Positions 1 to 6,430 of a DNA stretch of 7,726 bases are shown one piece after another. Every line of letters begins with the position of its first letter. Position 1 is the first letter of the stretch. The position numbers and the translations under genes were made by a program. The stretch lies in assembly GCA_036266975.1 (NCBI GenBank), contig DATAWZ010000037.1, positions 1 through 7,726 of the forward strand. Reading direction: 5' to 3'. Source of the stretch: DATAWZ01 sp036266975 (lineage in GTDB: Bacteria; Actinomycetota; Thermoleophilia; Solirubrobacterales; Solirubrobacteraceae). Under the pieces are notes generated by a model. It saw only the letters and a program-made list of their open reading frames with translations. It had not been told where the DNA came from and made no database searches.

Positions 1-554
1 GGCGGCACGTCTCGGCGCCCCGGGCGGGCGGTGCGCCCCCGGCGCCCCGTGCCCCGGGCAGGCGGCACGTCTCGGCGCCCCGGGCGAGCGGTGCGTCCCC
101 GGCGCCCCGTGCCCCGGGCAGGCGGCACGTCCCCGGCGCCCCGTGCCCCGGGCGGGCGGCACGTCCCCGGCGCCCCGGCCCCGGGCGAGTGGTGCGCCCC
201 CGTGCCCCAGGCGGGCAGCGGGCCCCTGTGCCCCGGGCGAGCGGCACGCCCCGGCGCCCCGACCCCGGGCGAGCGGCACGGCCCCGGCGCCCCGGCCCCG
301 GGCGGGCGGCACGTCTCGGCGCCCCAGGCGGGCGGTGCGCCCCCGGCGCCCCGTGCCCCGGGCAGGCGGCACGTCTCGGCGCCCCGCGCGGGCGGTGCGC
401 CCCCGGCGCCCCGTGCCCCGGGCGGGCGGCACGTCTCGGCGCCCCGGGCGGGCGGTGCGCCCCCGGCGCCCCGTGCCCCGGGCGGGCGGCACGCCCCGGC
501 GCCCCGGACGAGCGGCGCGCCCCGGCGCCCCGGACGCGCCCCGCGCCCGGTGCC
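1..554. repeat. GC-rich degenerate tandem array, 60-base higher-order period (about 18-19 units)
   Basis: The stretch is built from two alternating units that both begin GGGC(A/G)GGCGG. The 26-base form contains GGCACGTCTCGGCGCCCC and the 34-base form contains GTGCGCCCCCGGCGCCCC followed by GTGCCCC. Together they make an exact 60-base period, best seen by comparing 1-60 with 61-120 and 300-480. Units in 116-300 are 25-34 bases long and more diverged (183-234 are the poorest), and the array decays at 480-554. Each junction CGTGCC-10 bases-GGCACG (for example 48-53 with 64-69) is a small dyad. Because 60 is divisible by three, all plus-strand frames stay open and give Pro/Arg/Ala/Gly-rich 20-residue repeats, but there is no ribosome binding site and no protein-like composition, so I do not call a gene. 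The array continues beyond the left edge. Its function is unknown to me. Confidence 0.9.
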
Positions 555-561
555 TTAAAGA

Positions 562-593
562 CCAGTGGGGTGGTCCGAAGACCACCCCACTGG
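562..593 (-). terminator. Strong hairpin terminator with UUCG tetraloop
   Basis: Positions 562-575 and 580-593 are perfect reverse complements (14 bp). Read on the minus strand, the loop is TTCG closed by a C-G pair, the unusually stable C(UUCG)G tetraloop, and the stem is followed by TCTTT. On the plus strand the loop is CGAA and no T-run follows. The orientation therefore fits termination of the minus-strand gene ending at 702, about 108 bases upstream. It also insulates that gene from the repeat array that starts just beyond it. Confidence 0.8.
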
Positions 594-617
594 CTGAGGG
601 AGGAGAGGGTCCTTCAC

Positions 618-643
618 CTGCCGGCGAGATATGAGGCCGGCAG
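618..643 (-). terminator. Second hairpin between the 702-1223 gene and the main terminator
   Basis: Positions 618-625 (CTGCCGGC) and 636-643 (GCCGGCAG) form a perfect 8-bp stem around a 10-base AT-richer loop. It lies 58 bases after the stop codon at 702 and 25 bases before the stronger UUCG hairpin in the direction of transcription. There is no T-run after it on either strand, so it may be an mRNA 3'-end stabiliser or part of a tandem terminator rather than an intrinsic terminator by itself. Confidence 0.45.
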
Positions 644-701
644 ACCTACCCGCGGTCCGGCCTCTCCGGCCCGGTGCGGGGGAAACTGTGTGCGTTCGCC
701 G

Positions 702-1223
702 TTAGGCGTTGCCCAGGACCTTCTCCTGCGCCTCGCTGACGGTGTTCACGACGTCCTTGACGCGCTTCTCGACGTCCTTCTGGACCTTCTCGCTGCGCTT
801 CTCGACGTCCCTGGTCAGGCGCGTGCGGCGCCGGTCCAGGCTCTTGACCGTGCGCTCGAGGCGACGGCGGCGCTGACGCAGCTCGCGCTCGACGCGGGTG
901 CGGGTGCGCTTGATGTCGCGCTCGAGGCGATTGCGGGCCGTGGCGCCGCGGCGCTCGTAGCGCTTCAGCGTGGCCTGCGCCTTGGAGGTGCTCGAGTACG
1001 AGGTCAGAACGTCGTTGACCGTCGTCACGACGTGGTCGCGGACGATGAGCGTGGCCCCGACGGGGATCAGCACCGCGCGCTCCGCGTATTCCTGGGCCCG
1101 GCCGACGGTCGTCGCGGGCTCGGTCTTGGTCGTGGTCGACTTGGCGGCCGTCGACCGCTTCGCGGTGGTCGTGCGGCGCGTCGTCGGCTTCTCGCTGTTC
1201 GTGGCCGGGGTGGCGGGTGCCAT
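702..1223 (-). CDS. Hypothetical protein: basic Thr/Lys/Ala tail, hydrophobic helix, charged coiled coil
   Basis: I do not recognise a named family. The 173-residue product has three parts. Residues 1-40 are a low-complexity, Thr/Ala/Lys/Pro-rich basic tail like those of histone H1-like or HbhA-like actinobacterial proteins. Residues 41-80 contain a moderately hydrophobic helix (AVLIPVGATLIV at 50-61) too short and interrupted for a confident membrane span. Residues 81-170 are a long Arg/Lys/Glu coiled coil that ends in 11-residue repeats starting DVEKR at 139 and 150. I chose the ATG at 1223 (MAPATPATN) because GAGGAG lies 11 bases upstream; a GTG at 1235 would add four residues but overlaps that same GAGGAG. 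The gene is monocistronic, with its own promoter region and terminator. A role in DNA or polyanion binding, or as a phasin-like amphipathic surface protein, is possible; this is inference only. Confidence 0.8.
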   Translation of the reverse strand: MAPATPATNSEKPTTRRTTTAKRSTAAKSTTTKTEPATTVGRAQEYAERAVLIPVGATLIVRDHVVTTVNDVLTSYSSTSKAQATLKRYERRGATARNRLERDIKRTRTRVERELRQRRRRLERTVKSLDRRRTRLTRDVEKRSEKVQKDVEKRVKDVVNTVSEAQEKVLGNA

Positions 1224-1234
1224 CTCGAAAATCA

Positions 1235-1240
1235 CTCCTC
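1235..1240 (-). promoter_or_regulatory. Ribosome binding site deciding the start of the 702-1223 gene
   Basis: GAGGAG on the minus strand sits 11 bases before the ATG at 1223. Its last base is also the first base of the alternative GTG start at 1235-1233, which would leave that start without an upstream binding site. This favours the ATG. Confidence 0.55.
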
Positions 1241-1293
1241 TGTCTCTCTCGGATGAGGGACGCTATCAGTACACCAGTTCGTATCGCTCGCTC

Positions 1294-1309
1294 GGTAGTT
1301 GACTCTACC
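1294..1309. promoter_or_regulatory. Inverted repeat overlapping the candidate -10 box (possible operator)
   Basis: GGTAG (1294-1298) and CTACC (1305-1309) are perfect 5-bp arms around a 6-base spacer, forming a compact dyad of 16 bp. It overlaps the proposed TAGAGT -10 element, the position expected for a repressor operator. The arms are short enough to arise by chance, and no regulator gene is nearby. Confidence 0.25.
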
Positions 1310-1329
1310 ACCGAACACCTGTTTGTAAA
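1302..1329 (-). promoter_or_regulatory. Candidate sigma-70-type promoter for the 702-1223 gene
   Basis: On the minus strand TTTACA (1329-1324, one mismatch from TTGACA) is separated by 16 bases from TAGAGT (1307-1302, four of six matches to TATAAT). This lies in the most AT-rich part of the window and would start transcription near 1295, giving a leader of about 70 bases before the ATG at 1223. It was picked by eye, and other -10-like sequences exist in this region. Confidence 0.35.
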
Positions 1330-1385
1330 CCGCCGGGCGAAGCTCGTTACACGATATTCGCCGCTACGTGCGATTTCCGGCCTGG

Positions 1386-2456
1386 TTACTTGATGTTCAC
1401 GTGGTCCGAGCTTGTGACAACAGGAACATTCGTTCGCTGCAGCCACGCCTCGGGGTCGTCCAGCTCTTCGAGCGTGGGAATGTTCTCGGCGCCCGCCCAG
1501 GCGGCGTCGAGCGCGCGCGGACCGCCGAGGCGAACGACCTCATCGCAGAAGCGCTTGCCGGTCTCGTACTGGCGCAGCTTGAGCTCCAGGCCGAGCAGCT
1601 TCTCGAGCACGCGCCATAGCGCGGGACGGTTGGCGCGCCGCTGCTCCAGGCTCGCGCGCAGCTCGGGCAGCGAGGAGAGCAGGTCGGCCCCGACGGCGTC
1701 CATCACGTGCTCGGCGTGGCCCTCGATCAGCGACATCGTCGCCTGGACGCGGTCGATCAGCGCGCGGCGCTCCTCGCCGAGCACGACGGTCAGCAGCCCG
1801 CCGTCGCGCACCGAGTCGACCAGTGCGCGCAGGTCGTCGCGGCTGGGCAGCCGCATCGCGGCGCCGGTGTTGATCTTCAGGTCGGCCGAGTCGAGCAGCT
1901 CGCGCATCATCCCGGCCAGGTGGTCGCGCAGCCACGGCACGCCGGTGAACTGGACCGCGTGGCAGATCTCGTGGACCGCCACCCACTTGAGCAGCTCGGA
2001 GCGGTCGGCGGACAGGTTCCGCGCGGCCTCGCGCAGGTTCGGTCCGACGAGCAGCAGCCGGGCCTCGCGGTCGGGGTCGAGCAGCGCCAGCTCGTACTGG
2101 CCGAGGACGCGCTGGGAGAGCACGCCGGTGAGCGCGCCGAGTTGGGCGGCCAGGAGCCGCTCCATGCCGCCGCGGACGGTCGGGCCGAGGACGCCCAGGC
2201 CGCTGCCCACGCGCTCGGTGAGCGGCTCCAGCAGCGGGGTCATCGTGGCGATGTTGGCCGCCGACCAGCCGGCGCGGTCGACCGCCTCCAGGGCGGGCAG
2301 CGGGCGCGATGGGGTCAGGTTGGTGTAGGCGCATACCCGGGCGCCGGCGTCCTGCGCGAGCGCGACGATGTCGTCGGGCAGGGGCCCGGCCGGCGCGTTG
2401 CCGCCGATCATCGCGGCGATTCGTTCGGCGAGGCCTCGGTCGATCACGTCTCCCAT
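1386..2456 (-). CDS. Zinc-dependent metalloprotease-like protein, DUF2342 / zincin_2 family (F420-biosynthesis-associated)
   Basis: The 356-residue product matches the actinobacterial zincin family often named 'coenzyme F420 biosynthesis-associated' (DUF2342). Recognisable family blocks are the VDRAGW-SAANI segment (59-69), VLGQYELALLDP (117-128), the gluzincin helix HEICH at 162-166 with SLIEGHAEHVMD at 242-253 supplying a likely third zinc ligand (E245 or H247), and the C-terminal GLELKLRQYETGKRF block (289-303). Length is normal for the family and the HExxH residues are intact, so it should bind zinc. The substrate is unknown, and the F420 link comes from phylogenetic association, not demonstrated chemistry. 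No signal peptide is visible, so it is cytoplasmic. The ATG at 2456 lies inside the 3' end of the upstream phosphatase gene, overlapping it by 13 bases with no clear binding site of its own, which suggests translational coupling. Confidence 0.9.
   Translation of the reverse strand: MGDVIDRGLAERIAAMIGGNAPAGPLPDDIVALAQDAGARVCAYTNLTPSRPLPALEAVDRAGWSAANIATMTPLLEPLTERVGSGLGVLGPTVRGGMERLLAAQLGALTGVLSQRVLGQYELALLDPDREARLLLVGPNLREAARNLSADRSELLKWVAVHEICHAVQFTGVPWLRDHLAGMMRELLDSADLKINTGAAMRLPSRDDLRALVDSVRDGGLLTVVLGEERRALIDRVQATMSLIEGHAEHVMDAVGADLLSSLPELRASLEQRRANRPALWRVLEKLLGLELKLRQYETGKRFCDEVVRLGGPRALDAAWAGAENIPTLEELDDPEAWLQRTNVPVVTSSDHVNIK
2444..2456 (-). promoter_or_regulatory. 13-base stop/start overlap linking phosphatase and zincin genes
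   Basis: On the minus strand the sequence ACATGGGAGACGTGA contains both the zincin ATG (2456-2454) and the phosphatase TGA (2446-2444), in different frames. No good binding site lies in the usual window before the ATG, so ribosomes finishing the phosphatase probably reinitiate here. Confidence 0.6.
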
Positions 2457-3286
2457 GTTGACAGCGCCCGCAGGTCCTCCAGGGCGCGCGCCTCGCGCGC
2501 GGCGGCCAGCGCGTAGCGCGAGCTCAGATCGAGCGGCGCCGCCAGCGGGCCGCCGGGGGCGCCGAAGGCGACGGCCCCGCCGGCCTCGCGGACGATCAGC
2601 TGCCCGGCCGCCGCGTCCACCGCGCGCGTGCGCCACAGCGTGGCCATCGCGTCGGCGCGACCGCCGGCGACCTGGCACAGCGCGAGCGCGATCGAGCCGA
2701 TCGCGCGCAGTCGGTGGGCGAGCTGCTCGAGCGCAGGCGCCGCGGCGGACACCCAGCGCGGGTCGGCTGACTCCACCGCGAGCAGCTCCAGGCGCCCGTC
2801 GCGCGTGCGCCGCTCGGCCGCGTCGGTAGCCAGCGGGCGCCCGTCGAGCGTCGCCCCGCCGCCGCGGCGCGCCGCCCACTCCTCGCCGCGCGCGAGGTCG
2901 CGCACGTAGCCGAACACGACGTCGGCCATCGTCGGGCCGTCGGCGACGGCGAGCGAGACCGCGTAGGGCGCCATGCCGCGCTTGGCGTTCAGCGACCCGT
3001 CGATCGGATCGATCACCACGAGCACCGGCCCGTCGCCGTAATGCACCTCGCCGCGCTCCTCCGAGAGCGCGGTGAACCGGGCGCCCCGGTCGTGCAGCGC
3101 GCTCAGGTGCGCGAACACGATCGCCTCGGCCGCCTCGTCGATCATCAGCGTCTGGTCGCCGCCGGCGCCGCGCGCCCCGGTCGTGCGCACGCGCTCGGCC
3201 GTGCTCGGCCGCTCGGCGAGCATCGCGATGATCTGCTCGGAGGCGCCGCGGCAGAGCGCGAGCCAGTCTGCCTGGATGGCATCCAT
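2444..3286 (-). CDS. Inositol monophosphatase-family phosphatase (possibly FBPase/IMPase dual-specificity)
   Basis: The 280-residue protein belongs to the Mg2+-dependent, Li+-sensitive sugar-phosphatase superfamily. Metal-site motifs are visible: SEE at 75-77, DPIDGS at 93-98 (superfamily DPxDG(T/S)), and VDAAAGQLIVREAGG at 223-237, whose D224 is the third metal aspartate. The block IGSIALALCQVAGGRADAM (196-214) is also typical. The N-terminal GGDQTLMIDEAAE (42-54) replaces the usual GD-x-V-T-x-x-D and resembles the archaeal-type fructose-1,6-bisphosphatase/inositol monophosphatase group, so the substrate could be fructose 1,6-bisphosphate, inositol 1-phosphate (phosphatidylinositol synthesis) or a related phosphate. 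The protein is cytoplasmic and full length. The ATG at 3286 has AGGA nine bases upstream. It is the first gene of a two-gene operon with the zincin, and its TGA lies beyond the zincin start. Confidence 0.9.
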   Translation of the reverse strand: MDAIQADWLALCRGASEQIIAMLAERPSTAERVRTTGARGAGGDQTLMIDEAAEAIVFAHLSALHDRGARFTALSEERGEVHYGDGPVLVVIDPIDGSLNAKRGMAPYAVSLAVADGPTMADVVFGYVRDLARGEEWAARRGGGATLDGRPLATDAAERRTRDGRLELLAVESADPRWVSAAAPALEQLAHRLRAIGSIALALCQVAGGRADAMATLWRTRAVDAAAGQLIVREAGGAVAFGAPGGPLAAPLDLSSRYALAAAREARALEDLRALSTWET

Positions 3287-3293
3287 GCGGCCA

Positions 3294-3300
3294 TATCCTA
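3294..3300. promoter_or_regulatory. Shared -10-like element between divergent start codons
   Basis: Only 23 bases (3287-3309) separate the phosphatase and helicase start codons. In the middle, TATCCTA reads as TATCCT towards the helicase (10 bases before its ATG) and as TAGGAT towards the phosphatase (8 bases before its ATG). Both fit the actinobacterial TANNNT -10 pattern at the spacing typical of leaderless or near-leaderless transcripts. The same bases contain AGGA, which could instead act as the phosphatase ribosome binding site (9-base spacing). AGAAGG at 3301-3306 is only 3 bases from the helicase ATG, too close for a standard site. Any -35 elements would lie inside the opposite genes. 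Confidence 0.35.
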
Positions 3301-3309
3301 AGAAGGCCC

Positions 3310-6300
3310 ATGTCCAGCCTCACCGACGTCCAGCTGCGGGCCGTCAGGCACACGGGTTCACCGCTGCTCGTGGTCGGCCCGGCCGGCAGCGGCAAGACGA
3401 CCACGCTGCGCGCCCGTTTCGCCGCCCGCGTGCTCGGGGGCCAGGCGCCCGAGAGCCTGCTCGTGCTCAGCCGCACCGCGGCGGCGGTCGACGCGATGTG
3501 CGCCGGGCTCGAGCTCGAGCTGGGCGGCGGCTTCTCCGAGCTCGCGTGCGAGACCCCGCTGTCGCTCGCCGAGCGGCTGCTGCGCGAGGAGTGGCGCGAG
3601 GCCGGCGTGGACCCCTTCTTCGTGCTCGCCAGCCCGGCCGACCGCGTCGCGATGCTGCTCGAGCGGATCGACGAGCTCACCCTGCGCCAGCACGACATCG
3701 GTGGACGGCCCGTGGTTTTGATGGGGGGATTAATCGAGCGCATCGATCGGCTCGGGGAGGAGGTGGTAAGCGCCCGGGCGTATCTGCGCTGGGCCGAGGC
3801 GCTGCCCACCGACCAGGAGCGCGACCGCGAACGGGCGCGGCGCGAGCAGGAGTTCGCGCGGCTGTACCTGGACCACGACCGGATGCTGGCCGAGCACAGC
3901 CTGCTCGACGCCGGCGGCGCGCTCACGCGCGCGGTGGCGCTGCTGCGCGAGCATCCGGCGAGCCGCGCCCGCGCCCACGAGCGCTGGCGCGAGCTGCTCG
4001 TGGACGACTACCAGGACCTCGGGCTGGGGGCGCTCCGCCTCGTGCACGCGCTCACCGCACCGCGCGCCGCGCTGCTCGCGGCCGGCGATGAGGACGCCTC
4101 GGTGCGCCGCCTGCGCGGCGCCGGGCGGGTCAACCTCGAGCGCTTCGAGGGCGAGGTGCTGCGGCTCGACCGCTCCGAGCGCTGCCCACGGCGCGTGGTC
4201 GACGCGGCCGAGGCGGTGCTGCCCGCGCCGGGCGAGGGCCGCCGGCCACGGGTGCGCGCCGCGCCCGGCGGCGAGGTCGTCTTCTGGCGTTGCGCCAACG
4301 AGCGCTCGCAGGCTCAGGCGGTCGCCGCCGATCTCGAGCGGCTGATCGGGCGCGACCGCGCCGCGCCCGAGGCGGTGTGCGTGCTCGTGCGCGAGATCGG
4401 CCGCGAGAGCCGCGCGGTCACCGCCGCCCTGGAGGAGCGCGCGATCCCCTACCGGGTGCTCGGCGCGAGCGCGTTCTTCGACCGGGCCGAGGTCCGCGAC
4501 GTGCTCGCCTGGCTGCGCCTGCTCGCCGACCCGACCGACGCCGGCGCGGTCGTGCGCGCGCTCGCGCGCCCGCCGGTCGAGCTGCGCTCGCTCGATCTCG
4601 CCCGGGTGATCCAGATCGCCCGCCGGCGCAAGCTCGACATGGTCTCCGCCCTCGCTGCGGCGACCGAGTCCCCGCAGCTGCCGCCCGAGGCGCGCGATCG
4701 CATCCTCGGCTTCCTGACCCTGCACCGGGCGGCCACCGGAGCGCTCGACACGCAGCGCCCGGAGGTCTTCGTGCATCGCCTGATCGAGCGGCTGGGGTTG
4801 CGCCGCCAGCAGCTGTTCGCCGCCCACGCCGACGTCGTCGAGCGGCTCGTGAACCTGGCCAAGCTCGGCGACCTGGCCGCGGGCTTCGCCCGCCGCGTGC
4901 CCGGATCGACGCCGCGCGAGTTCGCGCGCTACCTCGCCGCGGTGGCCGAGTCGGGCCTGGGCGAGGAGGAGGCGGCGGCCGAGCGTGCGCCGCGGGCGGT
5001 CACCGTGATGCCGATGGCCGAGGCGCAGGGCCTCGAGTTCGACCACGTCTACGTGCTCGGCCTGCGCGCCTCGGCGATGCCGGGGGCTCGTCGCTCGGCG
5101 CTCGAGCCGATCCCCGACGCGCTGCTCGCCCAGGAGCTGCCCCCGGACAGCCGGGAGGCGCACGAGGCGACGATGCGCCGGCTGCTCGCGCTGGCCATCA
5201 CGCGCGCGCGGCGGCGGGTCGTGCTCGCCTACGCCTCGGCGAGCGAGCGCGGCGCGCTGCAGCCGCCCTCGCCGTTCGTGGAGGCCGCCCGGGCGACGCT
5301 CGGCGCGGACTGGAGCGAGCTGCAGGAGGAGCTGTTCGGGCCGGCCGAGAACCTGCAGTCCACGCTGCGCCTGCTGCGCGAGGAGGTGCTGGCCAGCGTC
5401 GCGCGGATCGGCGGTCGGCTGGGCGAGCTGCGCCTGGACACCGACCTGGACGTCTCGCACGGGGTCGTCCGCTATCTGGAGCTGCTCAAGCTCGCCGCGC
5501 TCGTGCAGCGCCCGGAGGGGGAGACCGTCGAGCAGGCGCTCAGCGACCTGAACGCGCGGCTGCTGGCCTCGGTCACGCCGCTGCAGGCCGAGCTGCTGCG
5601 GACCTCGACGCTCGACGAGGTCGTGCTCGCCGCCTCGGCCGACGAGCGGCGCCGCGCGCAGGCGATCGCGGCGCGCGACGAGCCCTCGCTGGAGCCGTTC
5701 CTGCCGCGCCGCGGCGAGGGCCTCGTCCTGTCGGCCTCGGACATCGAGACCTACCGGTCCTGCCCGCTGAAGTACAAGTTCGCGCGCGTCTTTCGCATCC
5801 CCTCCGAGCCGACGCTCAGCCAGCGCTTCGGGATCCTCGTCCACCAGGTCCTCGAGCGCTATCACGGCGGCGCCGGCGGCACCCTCAGCGAGCTGATGGG
5901 GCTGCTCGACTCGGGCTGGCGCAAGGCGGGCCTGGGCGACTCCGAGCAGGAGCGCCAGCTGCACGAGAAAGCGCGCGTCGCCCTCGGGCAGTACCACGCG
6001 CGCCTGGAGCACGAGCCGGCCGAGCCGGTCTGGTTCGAGCGCCCGTTCGCCTTCCGCATCGGCGCGCACCACCTGCGCGGTCGCGTCGACCGCGTCGACC
6101 GCCTCCCCGACGCCGGCTACGAGCTGATCGACTACAAGACCGGCCGCCCACGCACGGTGGCCCAGCTCGCCGACGACGTGCAGCTCTCGCTCTACGCGGT
6201 TGCCGCGCGCGAGGCCTGGGACCTCGACGCTCCGCGCCAGTCCTACTACTACGTGCTCGACGACGAGAAGGTCGCCGTCCCGCGCGAGCCCGACATCGAG

Positions 6301-6426
6301 TGGCTGCGCGACACCGTGCAGGAGGTCGCGGAGGGCATCCTCTCGCAGGGCTTCGAGCCGACGCCCTCCTACGCGGCGTGCGCCCTGTGCGACTACCGGA
6401 TCGTCTGCCCGGCGGCCGAGAAGTAG
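3310..6426 (+). CDS. UvrD-family helicase fused to RecB-type PD-(D/E)XK nuclease with Fe-S cluster (AdnA/AdnB-like)
   Basis: The 1038-residue protein has an N-terminal SF1A motor (about 1-640), a linker (about 640-800) and a C-terminal nuclease (about 800-1038). Motor motifs: Q motif (LTDVQLRAV, 4-12), Walker A GPAGSGKT (23-30), motif II VDDYQD (231-236), motif III GDEDASVRRLRGA (259-271), motif IV RSERC (288-292), motif V QGLEFD (573-578), motif VI LALAITRA with R632. Nuclease residues: H845 (GILVHQ), D927 (GRVDRVD), D941 and K943 (LIDYKTG), and Q958 with Y962 (QLSLYA). C818, C1024, C1027 and C1033 form the AddB/AdnB-type 4Fe-4S staple. Architecture and length match one subunit of the mycobacterial AdnAB heterodimer (about 1045-1095 residues each), which resects double-strand breaks for recombination. 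Motifs II, III and V deviate from consensus while the nuclease looks complete. The ATG at 3310 gives the Q motif at the very N terminus. No second subunit gene is adjacent downstream. Confidence 0.92.
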   Translation: MSSLTDVQLRAVRHTGSPLLVVGPAGSGKTTTLRARFAARVLGGQAPESLLVLSRTAAAVDAMCAGLELELGGGFSELACETPLSLAERLLREEWREAGVDPFFVLASPADRVAMLLERIDELTLRQHDIGGRPVVLMGGLIERIDRLGEEVVSARAYLRWAEALPTDQERDRERARREQEFARLYLDHDRMLAEHSLLDAGGALTRAVALLREHPASRARAHERWRELLVDDYQDLGLGALRLVHALTAPRAALLAAGDEDASVRRLRGAGRVNLERFEGEVLRLDRSERCPRRVVDAAEAVLPAPGEGRRPRVRAAPGGEVVFWRCANERSQAQAVAADLERLIGRDRAAPEAVCVLVREIGRESRAVTAALEERAIPYRVLGASAFFDRAEVRDVLAWLRLLADPTDAGAVVRALARPPVELRSLDLARVIQIARRRKLDMVSALAAATESPQLPPEARDRILGFLTLHRAATGALDTQRPEVFVHRLIERLGLRRQQLFAAHADVVERLVNLAKLGDLAAGFARRVPGSTPREFARYLAAVAESGLGEEEAAAERAPRAVTVMPMAEAQGLEFDHVYVLGLRASAMPGARRSALEPIPDALLAQELPPDSREAHEATMRRLLALAITRARRRVVLAYASASERGALQPPSPFVEAARATLGADWSELQEELFGPAENLQSTLRLLREEVLASVARIGGRLGELRLDTDLDVSHGVVRYLELLKLAALVQRPEGETVEQALSDLNARLLASVTPLQAELLRTSTLDEVVLAASADERRRAQAIAARDEPSLEPFLPRRGEGLVLSASDIETYRSCPLKYKFARVFRIPSEPTLSQRFGILVHQVLERYHGGAGGTLSELMGLLDSGWRKAGLGDSEQERQLHEKARVALGQYHARLEHEPAEPVWFERPFAFRIGAHHLRGRVDRVDRLPDAGYELIDYKTGRPRTVAQLADDVQLSLYAVAAREAWDLDAPRQSYYYVLDDEKVAVPREPDIEWLRDTVQEVAEGILSQGFEPTPSYAACALCDYRIVCPAAEK

Positions 6427-6430
6427 CCGT

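Noticed and set aside
1..554. CRISPR array
   Set aside because: The units are contiguous degenerate repeats without unique spacers, and no cas genes are nearby.
31..1256. Long plus-strand open frames through the repeat array, one running on to 1256, encoding Pro/Arg/Ala/Gly-rich repeats
   Set aside because: All frames are open because the 60-base units lack stop codons. There is no ribosome binding site, the composition is not protein-like, and the longest frame crosses the terminator hairpin and lies antisense to the coiled-coil gene.
1299..1329. Plus-strand promoter TTGACT with a -10 about 17 bases downstream
   Set aside because: The downstream hexamer (TTTGTA) is a poor match, and no plus-strand gene follows before 3310.
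1386..3926. Single 846-residue minus-strand open frame
   Set aside because: Only the part from 2456 down is the DUF2342 protein. The rest is an out-of-frame shadow of the phosphatase gene and an antisense shadow of the helicase gene, with no family similarity.
3730..6072. 780-residue open frame antisense to the helicase
   Set aside because: It is rich in Arg, Gly, Leu, Glu and Gln without recognisable motifs, whereas the plus-strand frame carries all helicase and nuclease motifs. This is a typical high-GC antisense shadow.
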